64,000 nucleotides of DNA, from assembly GCF_022809775.1 (NCBI RefSeq), contig NZ_CP094380.1:3545902-3609901 (forward strand). Direction: 5' to 3'. The position numbers and the translations under genes were made by a program. Of the stretch, positions 28,124 through 36,593 are shown one piece after another (position 1 is the first letter of the stretch; each line of letters starts with the position of its first letter). Below the pieces are notes generated by a model. That model did not search any database. It was not told where the DNA came from and was given only the letters and a program-made list of their open reading frames with translations. Origin of the DNA: Pseudodesulfovibrio tunisiensis. Its GTDB lineage: Bacteria; Desulfobacterota; Desulfovibrionia; Desulfovibrionales; Desulfovibrionaceae.

Positions 28124-30397
28124 TCAGACCTGCTTTCGCGGGCGGATTTCGGCCAGAATCGCGGCCAGATCGGAAAATTCCACGGGTTTCGCCAGATAAT
28201 CGTCCATGCCCGCAGCCAGAAATTTTTCCCTGTCTCCCTTCATGGCGTGGGCCGTGAGCGCAACTATGGGCACATCGGCAAGGGCGGCGAATTCCGGATC
28301 GCTTCGTAGTATTCCGGTGACCTCAAGCCCATCCATGCCCGGCATCTGGATGTCCATGAGCACCACATCCACCTGATTCTTTCGAAGTTTGTCCAGCACG
28401 GTCGGCCCGTTTTCCGCGCAGATTACCGAGTGCCCCATCTTTTCAAGTTGGCGGGTCACGGAAATGCGGTTGACGCGTTCGTCCTCGGCCAGCAGAACGG
28501 TCATGGCCGCTGCGGGATCGCGTCCGGGCGTGGTGGTGATTTTCGCGGGGGCGAGTTTGCCGTCTCCCGGAGACACCAGCATGAAGACGTGGATGCTGGT
28601 GCCCTGTCCCGGTTCGCTGTCCACGTGGATGTGTCCGCCCATGAGGCTGACGAGCCGGTGAACGATGCCAAGCCCCAGCCCCGTGCCGCCGTATCGTCTG
28701 GCATGGGATCCGTCCGCCTGGGAAAAGGCCGTGAACACCTGTTGAATCTTGTCCGGGGGAATGCCGATTCCCGTGTCCGTGATCGTGAGGTGCAGAGCCT
28801 GCTTTCCGTCAGGTGCCGGAAGCGTGAAGGCCCTGACCGAGACCTCGCCCTTGTTCGTGAATTTGATGGCATTGCCCAGCAGGTTGAACAGAACCTGTCT
28901 GATGCGCGCTTCGTCTCCGATCAGGACTTCGGGCATGTCCTTGTCCAGGGAGATGTCAAGGCGGAGGTCCTTTTCCCGTGCCGCCACGGTAAAGGTGTCC
29001 ATGACCTCGCGAATGGTCGAGCCGATGTTGAAGGGTTCGTTTTCAAACAGGAGCATGCCGGCTTCCATCTTGGAGAAGTCGAGCACGTCGTTGATGACCC
29101 GCAGCAGGTTTCTTCCGGAATTCAGGGCGGTTTCCACGTATTCCGCCTGTTCCTCGTCAAGCTCGGAGCCGCGTACGAGTTGCAGCATGCCGAATATGCC
29201 GTTCAGGGGCGTGCGTATTTCGTGGCTCATGTTGGCCAGAAATTCGCTCTTGGAGCGGTTGGCGTGTTCCGCGCTGTCTCTGGCCTTGACGATCTGTTCC
29301 TTGGCCATGCGGCGTTCCTCTTCCACGCGCATGGCCCCGACAATGATGCCGAACAGTCGCAGGTTGCTGTTGTTCGGTTTGAAATCGCGACGGAACAGGG
29401 TGGCGAGAACCGCGACCGGACGATCCTCGATCATGACGGCCTGTCCTGCATAGGCCCGTAGCCCGAAGGCGTTGACGTCGGGGTCGGTCGAGGCGAAGCG
29501 GGAGTCCTGCAGATTGTGCAGGACAATGGTCTTCTGTCCCCGGGAGGAAAACAGGGATTCGGAGATGTGTCCCTTTTCCAGAGGAGCCCATTCCCGTTTC
29601 AGGTCCGGGGCCCATGTATTGGTCCAGCAGTACGGTGGCGCATCCGGCCTGTTGTAGAACGCCGCGTCCGCCTGAAGTATTTTCCCGGCCAGATCGGTCA
29701 GGCGTTCCAGATTCTCCTCCGGGTCCGGGCCGAATCCCAGCATGCACTCGTTGATCATGGTCAGGCCCTGCTCGGTCATCTTGCGCTCGTTGATGTCGTA
29801 CATGACACCGGTCATGCGCAGGGGGCGCCCATCCGGGCTACGGCTGGAGATGCGTCCCTGTCCCACAAACCACCGCCAGCCGCCGGATCGGACCTTGAGC
29901 CGGAATTCGGCGCGGTATTCCGGGGCCTTGCCAGCCACATGATTCCAGATGGCTGCCTGAGCCGCCTCGCGGTCGTCCGGGTGCAGCCTGCGCTCCCAGA
30001 TGTCGAACCGTTCGCGCAGTTCGTCGAATTCGTATTCCAGCATTTCGGCCCATCGTTCGTTGAAAACGAGTTCGTCGGACTCGATATCCCAGTCCCAGAA
30101 TCCGAGGTCTCCGCCCTTCACGGCCAGTGACAGGCGTTCTTCGCTTTCGGCAAGGGCTTTTTCCGTGCGTTTCTGGCCTGATATGTCCATGCCGTAGACA
30201 TTCACGTATCCGGCTTCGCGAATCGGGGCAAAGGTCAGGGCATAGGTTCGTCCATTGGGGAAAACTTCGGTTCCTTGATTCTTCCCGGAAGAGAAAACCT
30301 GCCGTACGATTTCCAGATATTGGTCCGGCAGAGAGCATTGCTCGATTTCCTTGGAAAGCGAGCAGCCCCAGCAGCGGTTCGCACGCCTTGTTCGCAT
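28124..30397 (-). CDS. hybrid histidine kinase, C-terminal part of a frameshifted gene
   Basis: This frame carries PAS domains (about 20-95, 95-215 with FDELRERFDIWERRLHPDD), a GAF-like region (about 225-370), HisKA ([18 protein letters not shown]), HATPase (NLLGNAIKFT, DTGIGIP, TGLGLGI) and a receiver (about 635-755; D in [13 protein letters not shown]). The nominal start ATG at 30397 is inside what is normally PAS sequence and has no ribosome-binding site. The 5-prime half of the same gene is in another frame (to 31760). Removing one G from the G4 run at 30366-30369 (CCCC on the plus strand) joins them as ...ACEPLLGCSLSKEIEQ. Confidence 0.85.
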   Translation of the reverse strand: MRTRRANRCWGCSLSKEIEQCSLPDQYLEIVRQVFSSGKNQGTEVFPNGRTYALTFAPIREAGYVNVYGMDISGQKRTEKALAESEERLSLAVKGGDLGFWDWDIESDELVFNERWAEMLEYEFDELRERFDIWERRLHPDDREAAQAAIWNHVAGKAPEYRAEFRLKVRSGGWRWFVGQGRISSRSPDGRPLRMTGVMYDINERKMTEQGLTMINECMLGFGPDPEENLERLTDLAGKILQADAAFYNRPDAPPYCWTNTWAPDLKREWAPLEKGHISESLFSSRGQKTIVLHNLQDSRFASTDPDVNAFGLRAYAGQAVMIEDRPVAVLATLFRRDFKPNNSNLRLFGIIVGAMRVEEERRMAKEQIVKARDSAEHANRSKSEFLANMSHEIRTPLNGIFGMLQLVRGSELDEEQAEYVETALNSGRNLLRVINDVLDFSKMEAGMLLFENEPFNIGSTIREVMDTFTVAAREKDLRLDISLDKDMPEVLIGDEARIRQVLFNLLGNAIKFTNKGEVSVRAFTLPAPDGKQALHLTITDTGIGIPPDKIQQVFTAFSQADGSHARRYGGTGLGLGIVHRLVSLMGGHIHVDSEPGQGTSIHVFMLVSPGDGKLAPAKITTTPGRDPAAAMTVLLAEDERVNRISVTRQLEKMGHSVICAENGPTVLDKLRKNQVDVVLMDIQMPGMDGLEVTGILRSDPEFAALADVPIVALTAHAMKGDREKFLAAGMDDYLAKPVEFSDLAAILAEIRPRKQV

Positions 30398-31760
30398 AGA
30401 GCAGCCTTCCTTCAGAGGATATTCGCAGAACCGGATTCGGATTTTCCTCGGGAAATCGGGCCAGATTCGCGACTTCCAGCTCCACCCTCATGCGTTCGGT
30501 GATGTCGATCACCGTGACCAGATGGTGTTCCCGTCCCTCCACGAACAGGGGGCTGAGATGGACCTCCACGTTGCGCAGCTCCCCGGAGGCAAGGCGGTGC
30601 ACCGTGTCCACCGACGTCCTTTCTCCGCTTTGCAGACTGCTGACAAGACCTTGGAACCGTTCCGGGACTTCCGCATTGATGTCCCATGCCTTCATTGTCT
30701 GTAGTTGTTCCGAAGGGTAGCCGTAGAAGTTTTCGGCAGATGGATTGACCTCCAGTATGCTCTTGGAGGCGGGATCGATCACCAACTGGGGAAGCCGATT
30801 GTCCGTGAACATGGCCCGGTGGCGCTCGACGCTTTCCCACAACGCCTTTTGCGCCAGCTTGCGGACCTGCGTTTCCTTGTGCAGTTCCCTGTTGGCAAGG
30901 GTGACTTCATGGGATTTCCGGTAGAGCATTCGGCCGAACCAGATGCAGAGGACGGCAAGGGTGGCGAGCAGGGTGGCCAATCCCCATGCTGAAGGCGAAT
31001 CAAGCCGCCAGAAGGCGTTTTTTCGTTGGTTGAGCCATGTGGTGTCGGTCGAATGGAATGCGGGATCCTGCTCCGCCTTGAGAGTGCGGATCGTGTTGTT
31101 CAGCTCGGCAAGGACCGATGGAGGGGTGGATCGGGATGCGGCAAAGCGCATGGATACCGGATTGAACAGGATGCTGGTGGCGCGCAGCCCCAGTTTCCGG
31201 GCATGGCGCACACCGTAGAGGCGGCTGACCACCCCCGTGAAGACCTCGCCCTTGACCAGCGCCTTGAACACCTGAGCGTAGTTCGGATACTCGATGAGGT
31301 CGGGCTCGACTTCCAGACGGGCCATGAGATCGCGGAATTTTTCGTTGTGCATGCCGCCGCGCACAAGGGCCACCCGTCTGCGGTTCAGTCTGGTAGGGTC
31401 CGTGATGGTGTCATCCTGACGGGTGTAAAGGACTGCCCAGTCCACAGAGACGGATTCCCCGGTGAAGTCGAGCGCCTCGTCTGTTTCCCGGGAAAAGTCG
31501 ACCGCCGGAAGCAGGTCGATTTCTCCTTGCGACAGGCGGTCCATGTTCTGTTCGAAAGTTCCGGAAACATAGGTGATGCGCCAGTCATTGCGGGAAGCGG
31601 TTTTTGACAGAATGTCCACGAAGATGCCCGAGGGCGGGGAATCGGCAAGCAGCGGGGCGTTGTCATGGATGCCGACGCGCAGGTCGAGCCCGGCTCCGAA
31701 GACAGCCGGTGACAGGCCGAAAAGCAGAACGGCCACAATCGGAAAGACAACACGTTTCAA
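29838..31760 (-). CDS. solute-binding/PAS sensor, N-terminal part of the frameshifted hybrid kinase
   Basis: Authentic coding covers about 31760-30370 (some 463 residues): signal-like N-terminus, SBP_bac_3 sensor domain (about 25-255; LRVGIHDNAPLLADSPPSG, FEQNMDRLSQGEIDLLPAVD), a TM helix (about 274-294), then PAS domains (about 320-440 and on). Beyond the G4 run near 30368 the frame turns to nonsense rich in Arg/His. With the downstream frame it would make a protein of about 1,210 residues of the BvgS-like class. Whether the gene is dead, or the extra base is a sequencing error, cannot be decided here. Confidence 0.8.
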   Translation of the reverse strand: MKRVVFPIVAVLLFGLSPAVFGAGLDLRVGIHDNAPLLADSPPSGIFVDILSKTASRNDWRITYVSGTFEQNMDRLSQGEIDLLPAVDFSRETDEALDFTGESVSVDWAVLYTRQDDTITDPTRLNRRRVALVRGGMHNEKFRDLMARLEVEPDLIEYPNYAQVFKALVKGEVFTGVVSRLYGVRHARKLGLRATSILFNPVSMRFAASRSTPPSVLAELNNTIRTLKAEQDPAFHSTDTTWLNQRKNAFWRLDSPSAWGLATLLATLAVLCIWFGRMLYRKSHEVTLANRELHKETQVRKLAQKALWESVERHRAMFTDNRLPQLVIDPASKSILEVNPSAENFYGYPSEQLQTMKAWDINAEVPERFQGLVSSLQSGERTSVDTVHRLASGELRNVEVHLSPLFVEGREHHLVTVIDITERMRVELEVANLARFPEENPNPVLRISSEGRLLYANKACEPLLGLLAFQGNRAMLSAGPISGNRTAGFLFREESRNRSFPQWTNLCPDLCPDSRSRIRECLRHGHIRPETHGKSPCRKRRTPVTGREGRRPRILGLGYRVRRTRFQRTMGRNAGIRIRRTARTVRHLGAQAAPGRPRGGSGSHLESCGWQGPGIPRRIPAQGPIRRLAVVCGTGTHLQP

Positions 31761-31845
31761 CGGGCAAGCCCCTTGTCAGGACGGGTTCAGCAAGCAGTCC
31801 CGGTACGTTATGCTCTCCTCGGCGGCAACTCCATGATAATCTGAA

Positions 31846-31890
31846 CAAAAAGCAGAGAGCGGCATCCTCCCGGTTCGGAGGATGCCGCTC
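31846..31890 (-). terminator. rho-independent terminator of azlCD
   Basis: GAGCGGCATCCTCC (31857-31870) and GGAGGATGCCGCTC (31877-31890) form a 14-bp perfect stem with a 6-base loop; on the minus strand it is followed by TCTGCTTTTTG. It sits 21 bases past the azlD stop. Confidence 0.88.
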
Positions 31891-31910
31891 TGGTCGGATG
31901 CGGGGCATGA

Positions 31911-32237
31911 TCAGCCGAAAAAGTGTCTGGCTCCGGCGACCAGTGCCATGCCCAGAGCAACCGTGCCGAAAAAGCTGCGTGTCTTCCAGGCGACAAGAAA
32001 GGCCGGAATCGCGGCCCACAGGTAGTAGTTGTCCGTATTCAGGGCAATGGCGCCATCGTGGACCAGCAGGGCCGGGGCGAGCATGGCCGACAGCACTGCC
32101 GCGGGCACGAAGGAGAGCCAGCGCACCACCGGAGCCGGAAGAGGCCGGGAGGTCAATGCCAGCACAGGAAGGATTCTCGGTCCGCAGGTGACCAGTGTCA
32201 TGCCCGTGATGGTCAGGAAGAGTGTCGTTTCATCCAT
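31911..32237 (-). CDS. azlD: AzlD-family branched-chain amino-acid exporter subunit
   Basis: 108 residues, about four TM helices (MDETTLFLTITGMTLVTCGP, WLSFVPAAVLSAMLAPALL, WAAIPAFLVAW). The small AzlD subunit works with AzlC to export branched-chain amino acids or analogues. ATG at 32237 lies inside the end of azlC (25-base overlap), the usual coupling. The longer frame upstream is a shadow of azlC. Confidence 0.9.
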   Translation of the reverse strand: MDETTLFLTITGMTLVTCGPRILPVLALTSRPLPAPVVRWLSFVPAAVLSAMLAPALLVHDGAIALNTDNYYLWAAIPAFLVAWKTRSFFGTVALGMALVAGARHFFG

Positions 32238-32935
32238 GTTTCCGCTCCCGCGCCAAAGGTTGCTCCAAGTATGGTGGCCAGAATCACGCTCCAGTTGTCC
32301 GCTCCGCTCAGGGTCATGAGAACGGCTGCCGCTCCGGATAGCACGGCCACGGCCACGTGCAGTCGCGTGGCGGTCTGGGCCACGAGCAGGCCGATGAACA
32401 TGGCGGGCAGGGCGTAGTCCAGTCCGAGCGGTTCCACCGCCGGAATCGCGGTCCCGGCCGCGTAGCCGAGCCATGAGGCCAGCACCCATGTGCCGTGACA
32501 GATCGCGTTGATCAGAAACGTGGTTCGCGTATCGTGGTCGCCCCGGGAAAATCGGGTGGTGTGCAGGGCGAATGTCTCGTCCGTGACCTCATAGCCGAAC
32601 GCGGCGAGCTGCCATGCTTTCCAGCCCCGCAGATTCGGGGCAAGGGAGGCGGACATGAGCATGTGTCGCAGGTTGACCACGAAGGTGGTGGCGATGATCG
32701 TGGCTGGAGCCAGTCCGGCTGCCAGCATGGCCACGGCCACGAGCTGGGATGATCCGGCATAGACCATGACGGACATGAGTACCGTGTTCAGCATGGACAT
32801 GCCGGTTTTCTGCGCCAGCACGCCAAAGGCCGCGCCTACGGGCAGAAATCCCATGATCACGGGCGAGCAGTGCTGGAGCGCGGACAGGAGCGCCTGATTG
32901 GTTGTTTGCGTTTTCACCGCGGTGTGCGCGGACAT
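32213..32935 (-). CDS. azlC: AzlC-family branched-chain amino-acid exporter
   Basis: 240 residues with about six TM helices and the family motif GFLPVGAAFGVLAQKTGM near 25-42, plus VYAGSSQLVAVAMLAAG and NLRHMLMSASLAP. Start ATG at 32935 follows GAGAGAAG; the frame continues upstream into the divergent promoter and is not coding there. Exports branched-chain amino acids with AzlD. Divergent from the MocR-like regulator, its likely controller. Confidence 0.92.
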   Translation of the reverse strand: MSAHTAVKTQTTNQALLSALQHCSPVIMGFLPVGAAFGVLAQKTGMSMLNTVLMSVMVYAGSSQLVAVAMLAAGLAPATIIATTFVVNLRHMLMSASLAPNLRGWKAWQLAAFGYEVTDETFALHTTRFSRGDHDTRTTFLINAICHGTWVLASWLGYAAGTAIPAVEPLGLDYALPAMFIGLLVAQTATRLHVAVAVLSGAAAVLMTLSGADNWSVILATILGATFGAGAETWMKRHSS

Positions 32936-32997
32936 GGCTTCTCTCTTTCTCTCGGGTGTTTTGCAGGGAACCTCAGCCTGTGATTGCAGAAGACCAG

Positions 32998-33028
32998 AAA
33001 AACTGTCATGAGTACAGATACAGTTTTT
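32998..33028. promoter_or_regulatory. candidate operator between azlC and the MocR gene
   Basis: AAAAACTGT (32998-33006) and ACAGTTTTT (33020-33028) are exact inverted repeats with 13 bases between them, with an extra ACAG inside. It lies 35 bases ahead of the regulator start and about 60 ahead of azlC, where a shared regulator should bind. Inference from position and symmetry. Confidence 0.5.
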
Positions 33029-33062
33029 TGAAAAAAAGAGCACAACAGATCAGCGAGACAAT

Positions 33063-34508
33063 ATGCAATCCCATGGAAAGGAACAGGGCGAGTATCTGTA
33101 CCAGGCCGTTGAACGGCATGTTCTGGACATGATCGAATCCGGGAGTCTGGGGCTTGGGGATCGGCTGCCCTCCCTGCGCATTCTGAGCTCCAAGACCGGA
33201 TTGAGCCTGTCCACGGTGAATCAGGCGTATCTGGAACTGGAGCGCAAGGGGGTTATCGAGTCCCGTCCGAGATCCGGGTTTTTCGTGAGTCGGAAATCCC
33301 GTCGTCTGCCGCGCACCGAAGGACCGCCGCCCGGCAATCAGGGCGGACCTCGGCCAGTGACGCGCTCCGGGCTGATTCGCACAGTTCTGGAATGTCTGGG
33401 CAGGCCGGACGCCGTGCCGCTGGGCGTGATAGCCCCGGATGCCGATCTGCTGCCGCTCAGGGACGTGACGAAAATCACCACGGCGATCTTGCGCGACCAC
33501 ACCCGGGAGGCATTGGACTATGCGCCCGTGTCCGGTGTGCCTGCACTGCGCACGCAGGTGGCGCTTCGGTGCATGGAGCATTCCATGAGCGTGATCCCGG
33601 AGGATACCCTGATCACGGCGGGGTGTCTGGAGGCCCTGTACATTTCGCTCAGATCGGTCTGCCGCACCGGGGACACCGTGCTCATTCAGTCCCCCACCTA
33701 CTACTGCTTTCTCCAGTTGCTGGAAAATCTCGGGCTCAGGGCGGTCGAGGTCCCGTCCCATCCCGACCGGGGCGTGTCTCCGGCGGACATTGCCCGGGCC
33801 CTCAAGACCTTTGATATCGCCGCGTGTGTTCTTGCGCCCAACTACAACAACCCCGATGCCAGCCTGACCCCGGACAGTGCCAAGCGGGAGATCGTGGGCC
33901 TGCTGGCCCGGCGGGACATTCCCCTCATCGAGGACGATGTGGTCACGGACCTGCATTTCGGTTCACGGCGGCCCGGCACCTACAAGCAGTTCGACAGGGA
34001 CGGGCGCGTGCTGCTCTGTTCCTCGTTTTCCAAGACCATTTCCGGCGGGTTTCGCGTGGGCTGGCTTCTGCCCGGACGGTATCGGGAAAAGGCGTGGGAA
34101 ATAAAGGCCACCACCAACGTGCATTCTTCGGTTCTTCCGCAGATGGCCGTGGCCGAATACCTGCGTCAGGGGCGCATGGAGCGGCATCTGCGCAAGCTGC
34201 GGGCCACGGTGGAGCAGCAGATGGACACCATGCATCTGCATCTGACCCGCTATTTCCCCAGGGGAACACGTGTCACGCACCCGGAGGGCGGACTGGTGCT
34301 CTGGTTGGAACTGCCGGAAAAGGTCAATGCCGTGGACCTCTTCTTCGAGGCCCGGGATGCTTCCATAGGCATAGCACCGGGCGCGATCTTTTCCACGCAG
34401 GACAAGTTCAGCAACTACATCCGGCTGAGTTGCGGCACGATCTGGAGCGAGCAGATACGACAGGGACTGGAAACCCTCGGCAACATGGCCCGACGCATGG
34501 CCGATTGA
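33063..34508 (+). CDS. MocR-type regulator (GntR winged helix plus class I aminotransferase)
   Basis: 481 residues. N-terminal winged helix (about 8-75; LGDRLPSLRILSSKTGLSLS, TVNQAYLELERKGVIESRP) and a PLP-binding aminotransferase-fold domain (about 110-480) with the Schiff-base Lys in CSSFSKTISGGFRVGW, plus ESDV-like EDDVVTDLHF. MocR proteins sense amino acids or B6 vitamers. Divergent from azlCD across 127 bases containing a symmetric site, so it probably regulates amino-acid export. Closest in style to YdcR rather than PdxR; not certain. Confidence 0.9.
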   Translation: MQSHGKEQGEYLYQAVERHVLDMIESGSLGLGDRLPSLRILSSKTGLSLSTVNQAYLELERKGVIESRPRSGFFVSRKSRRLPRTEGPPPGNQGGPRPVTRSGLIRTVLECLGRPDAVPLGVIAPDADLLPLRDVTKITTAILRDHTREALDYAPVSGVPALRTQVALRCMEHSMSVIPEDTLITAGCLEALYISLRSVCRTGDTVLIQSPTYYCFLQLLENLGLRAVEVPSHPDRGVSPADIARALKTFDIAACVLAPNYNNPDASLTPDSAKREIVGLLARRDIPLIEDDVVTDLHFGSRRPGTYKQFDRDGRVLLCSSFSKTISGGFRVGWLLPGRYREKAWEIKATTNVHSSVLPQMAVAEYLRQGRMERHLRKLRATVEQQMDTMHLHLTRYFPRGTRVTHPEGGLVLWLELPEKVNAVDLFFEARDASIGIAPGAIFSTQDKFSNYIRLSCGTIWSEQIRQGLETLGNMARRMAD

Positions 34509-34605
34509 TCCGGCCTGGTCCTGCTTGCCTCCCGTTGCCTGATTGGCCGGCTGCCGCCGGAATTTCGCTTTACCTCGGCATGGGCTCCGCGTACTCTCCC
34601 CGGCC

Positions 34606-35529
34606 ATGCAGAAAGAATCCCTGTCTTCGGAAAGTCCTGTTGCCGGAGTGATGGCGGGACTGGGCGCTTTTGCGGCCTGGGGCCTGCTGCCTGTCTACTG
34701 GAAGGCCCTTCAGGGCGTTTTTCCTGTGGAAATCCTGTGTCATCGCATTGTCTGGTCTCTGGTCTTCGTGGCGGGCATCCTCACGTTTCAGGGGCGGTGG
34801 CGCGAGGCTCTGGCCCCGTTTCGTTCCGGGCGCGACGTGTTTCTGCTTCTGTGCAGCAGTCTGCTCATCGGCGGCAACTGGCTGCTCTACATCTGGGCCG
34901 TGACCGCGAACCGGGTGGTGGAGACCAGTCTGGGCTATTACATCAACCCGCTGGTTTCCGTGCTGCTGGGGTTCGTGTTTCTGCGCGAGCGGATGCGGCC
35001 GCTGCAATACGTGGCCATTGCTCTGGCCACTGCCGGAGTGGCGAATTCCATGCTCGGCTACGGCCAACTGCCGTGGGTCGCCCTGTCTCTGGCCGTGTCC
35101 TTCGGCCTGTACGGGCTGATCCGCAAGATCGCAGCCGTGGCATCCATGCCCGGCCTGTTTCTGGAAACCCTGCTGCTGAGTCCGTTGGCCGCGGCATATC
35201 TCGTCTATGTGTACTGGAGCGGGGACATGGCATTTCTGCACGTTTCCCGCACAACGGACGCCCTGCTCATCGGAGCCGGGGCTGTCACGTCCCTGCCTCT
35301 GCTCGGATTCGCGTTTTCCGCGCGGTGCATCAGGCTGTCCACGCTGGGCATTCTGCAATATCTCGGCCCGAGTCTTGCCTTCATCCTCGGCGTTTTCGTA
35401 TACAAGGAACCGTTCACGTCCGGCCATCTCGTGACATTCGTCTGCATCTGGGCCGGACTGGCCGTGTTCTCCGGGGAAACCCTCTGGAACTACAGACAGC
35501 CCCGACTGCCGGGTGCAAGGAAGTCGTGA
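34606..35529 (+). CDS. rarD: EamA-family permease RarD
   Basis: 307 residues, ten TM helices. It follows E. coli RarD throughout: AWGLLPVYWKALQGVFPVEI, LIGGNWLLYIWAV, SLGYYINPLVSVLLG, and RLSTLGILQYLGPSLAFIL. The natural substrate of RarD is not settled; the name comes from chloramphenicol resistance. I chose ATG at 34606 because it aligns with the RarD N-terminus, although the ribosome-binding site is poor. It follows the MocR gene by 97 bases and precedes the peptidase gene by 4. Confidence 0.9.
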   Translation: MQKESLSSESPVAGVMAGLGAFAAWGLLPVYWKALQGVFPVEILCHRIVWSLVFVAGILTFQGRWREALAPFRSGRDVFLLLCSSLLIGGNWLLYIWAVTANRVVETSLGYYINPLVSVLLGFVFLRERMRPLQYVAIALATAGVANSMLGYGQLPWVALSLAVSFGLYGLIRKIAAVASMPGLFLETLLLSPLAAAYLVYVYWSGDMAFLHVSRTTDALLIGAGAVTSLPLLGFAFSARCIRLSTLGILQYLGPSLAFILGVFVYKEPFTSGHLVTFVCIWAGLAVFSGETLWNYRQPRLPGARKS

Positions 35530-35533
35530 TCGC

Positions 35534-36436
35534 ATGGAACCGAAGCTCATCGTGCATGGTGGAGCCTGGGATATTCCCGACGAGTTCGTCGAGGATCACC
35601 TGCGGGGCGTCGAGCATGCCGTGGCCGAGACCTTTCCCCTGCTGCAACAGGGATGCAGTGCTCTGGACGCCGTGGAAAAGGCGGTCAACCTGCTTGAGGA
35701 AGACCCCACGTTCGATGCCGGGCGCGGATCGTTTCTCAATGCCGAGGGCGACATCGAACTGGATGCCTTGATCATGGACGGCGCGACACTCGATTTCGGG
35801 GCGGTGTGCGCGGTGCGCAACCTGCTGCATCCGGTTTCCCTGGCGCGTCGGGCCATGCACGGCGACGGGTTCCGTTTTCTGGCCGGACAGGGAGCCATGC
35901 AGTTTGCCCGGGAATGCGGATTTCAGGAACTCGACCCTTGCGAGCTGCTTACGGAACGGGAACTGGCGCTGTATCGACGCCTCAGGGATGACAGGGACTT
36001 TCAGCCCATCAAGGCGTTCAGCGGGCCGTCTGATACCGTGGGGGCCGTGGCTCTGGATCATGACGGCAATCTGGCCTGTGCCACGTCCACGGGTGGTACT
36101 CCGCGCAAGCACCCGGGCCGGGTGGGCGATTCCCCGATCGTGGGAGCCGGAGGCTATGCGGACAACGAGTTCGGCGCGGCCTCGGCCACCGGGTACGGCG
36201 AATCCATTCTTCGTGTACTGCTCTGCCGGACCGCATGCGACAACCTGAACGGTGCCTCGGCCATGGATGCGGCTGGGCTGGCCGTGAACAGGCTTCTGGA
36301 TCGTGGAAAGGGGTATGGCGGCGTGATCGTGATTTCGCGGGACGGCGAATACGGATACGCTCACAACACTCCGCGCATGGCGTTCTGCCATGCCGACGAA
36401 AACGGCGTTCCCCGGCCGTTCATCCGTATCAACTGA
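35534..36436 (+). CDS. isoaspartyl peptidase/L-asparaginase (Ntn hydrolase)
   Basis: 300 residues. N-terminal IVHGGAWDIPDE and FDAGRGSFLNAEGDIELDA, then the autocleavage site with nucleophilic Thr in SDTVGAVALDHDGNLA (about 171-186) and the glycine-rich STGGTPRKHPGRVGDSPIVG. The protein should self-cleave into alpha and beta chains and hydrolyse asparagine or isoaspartyl dipeptides. ATG at 35534 is four bases after rarD, with AAGGAAG inside the end of rarD. No signal peptide, so cytoplasmic. Confidence 0.92.
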   Translation: MEPKLIVHGGAWDIPDEFVEDHLRGVEHAVAETFPLLQQGCSALDAVEKAVNLLEEDPTFDAGRGSFLNAEGDIELDALIMDGATLDFGAVCAVRNLLHPVSLARRAMHGDGFRFLAGQGAMQFARECGFQELDPCELLTERELALYRRLRDDRDFQPIKAFSGPSDTVGAVALDHDGNLACATSTGGTPRKHPGRVGDSPIVGAGGYADNEFGAASATGYGESILRVLLCRTACDNLNGASAMDAAGLAVNRLLDRGKGYGGVIVISRDGEYGYAHNTPRMAFCHADENGVPRPFIRIN

Positions 36437-36593
36437 TTCTCGAACAATCCGTTGCTGCCGTCATCCGGAGGGAATGATTCCGGATCGTGGCCGAAATTTC
36501 GGCATGCACGGAAGGCTCGGGTGGCAAGCCGGGCGAATTGATCGGCATTGTGTTTATCATGTGAATCCCTTTTGGGAACTGACATGAAAAGGT

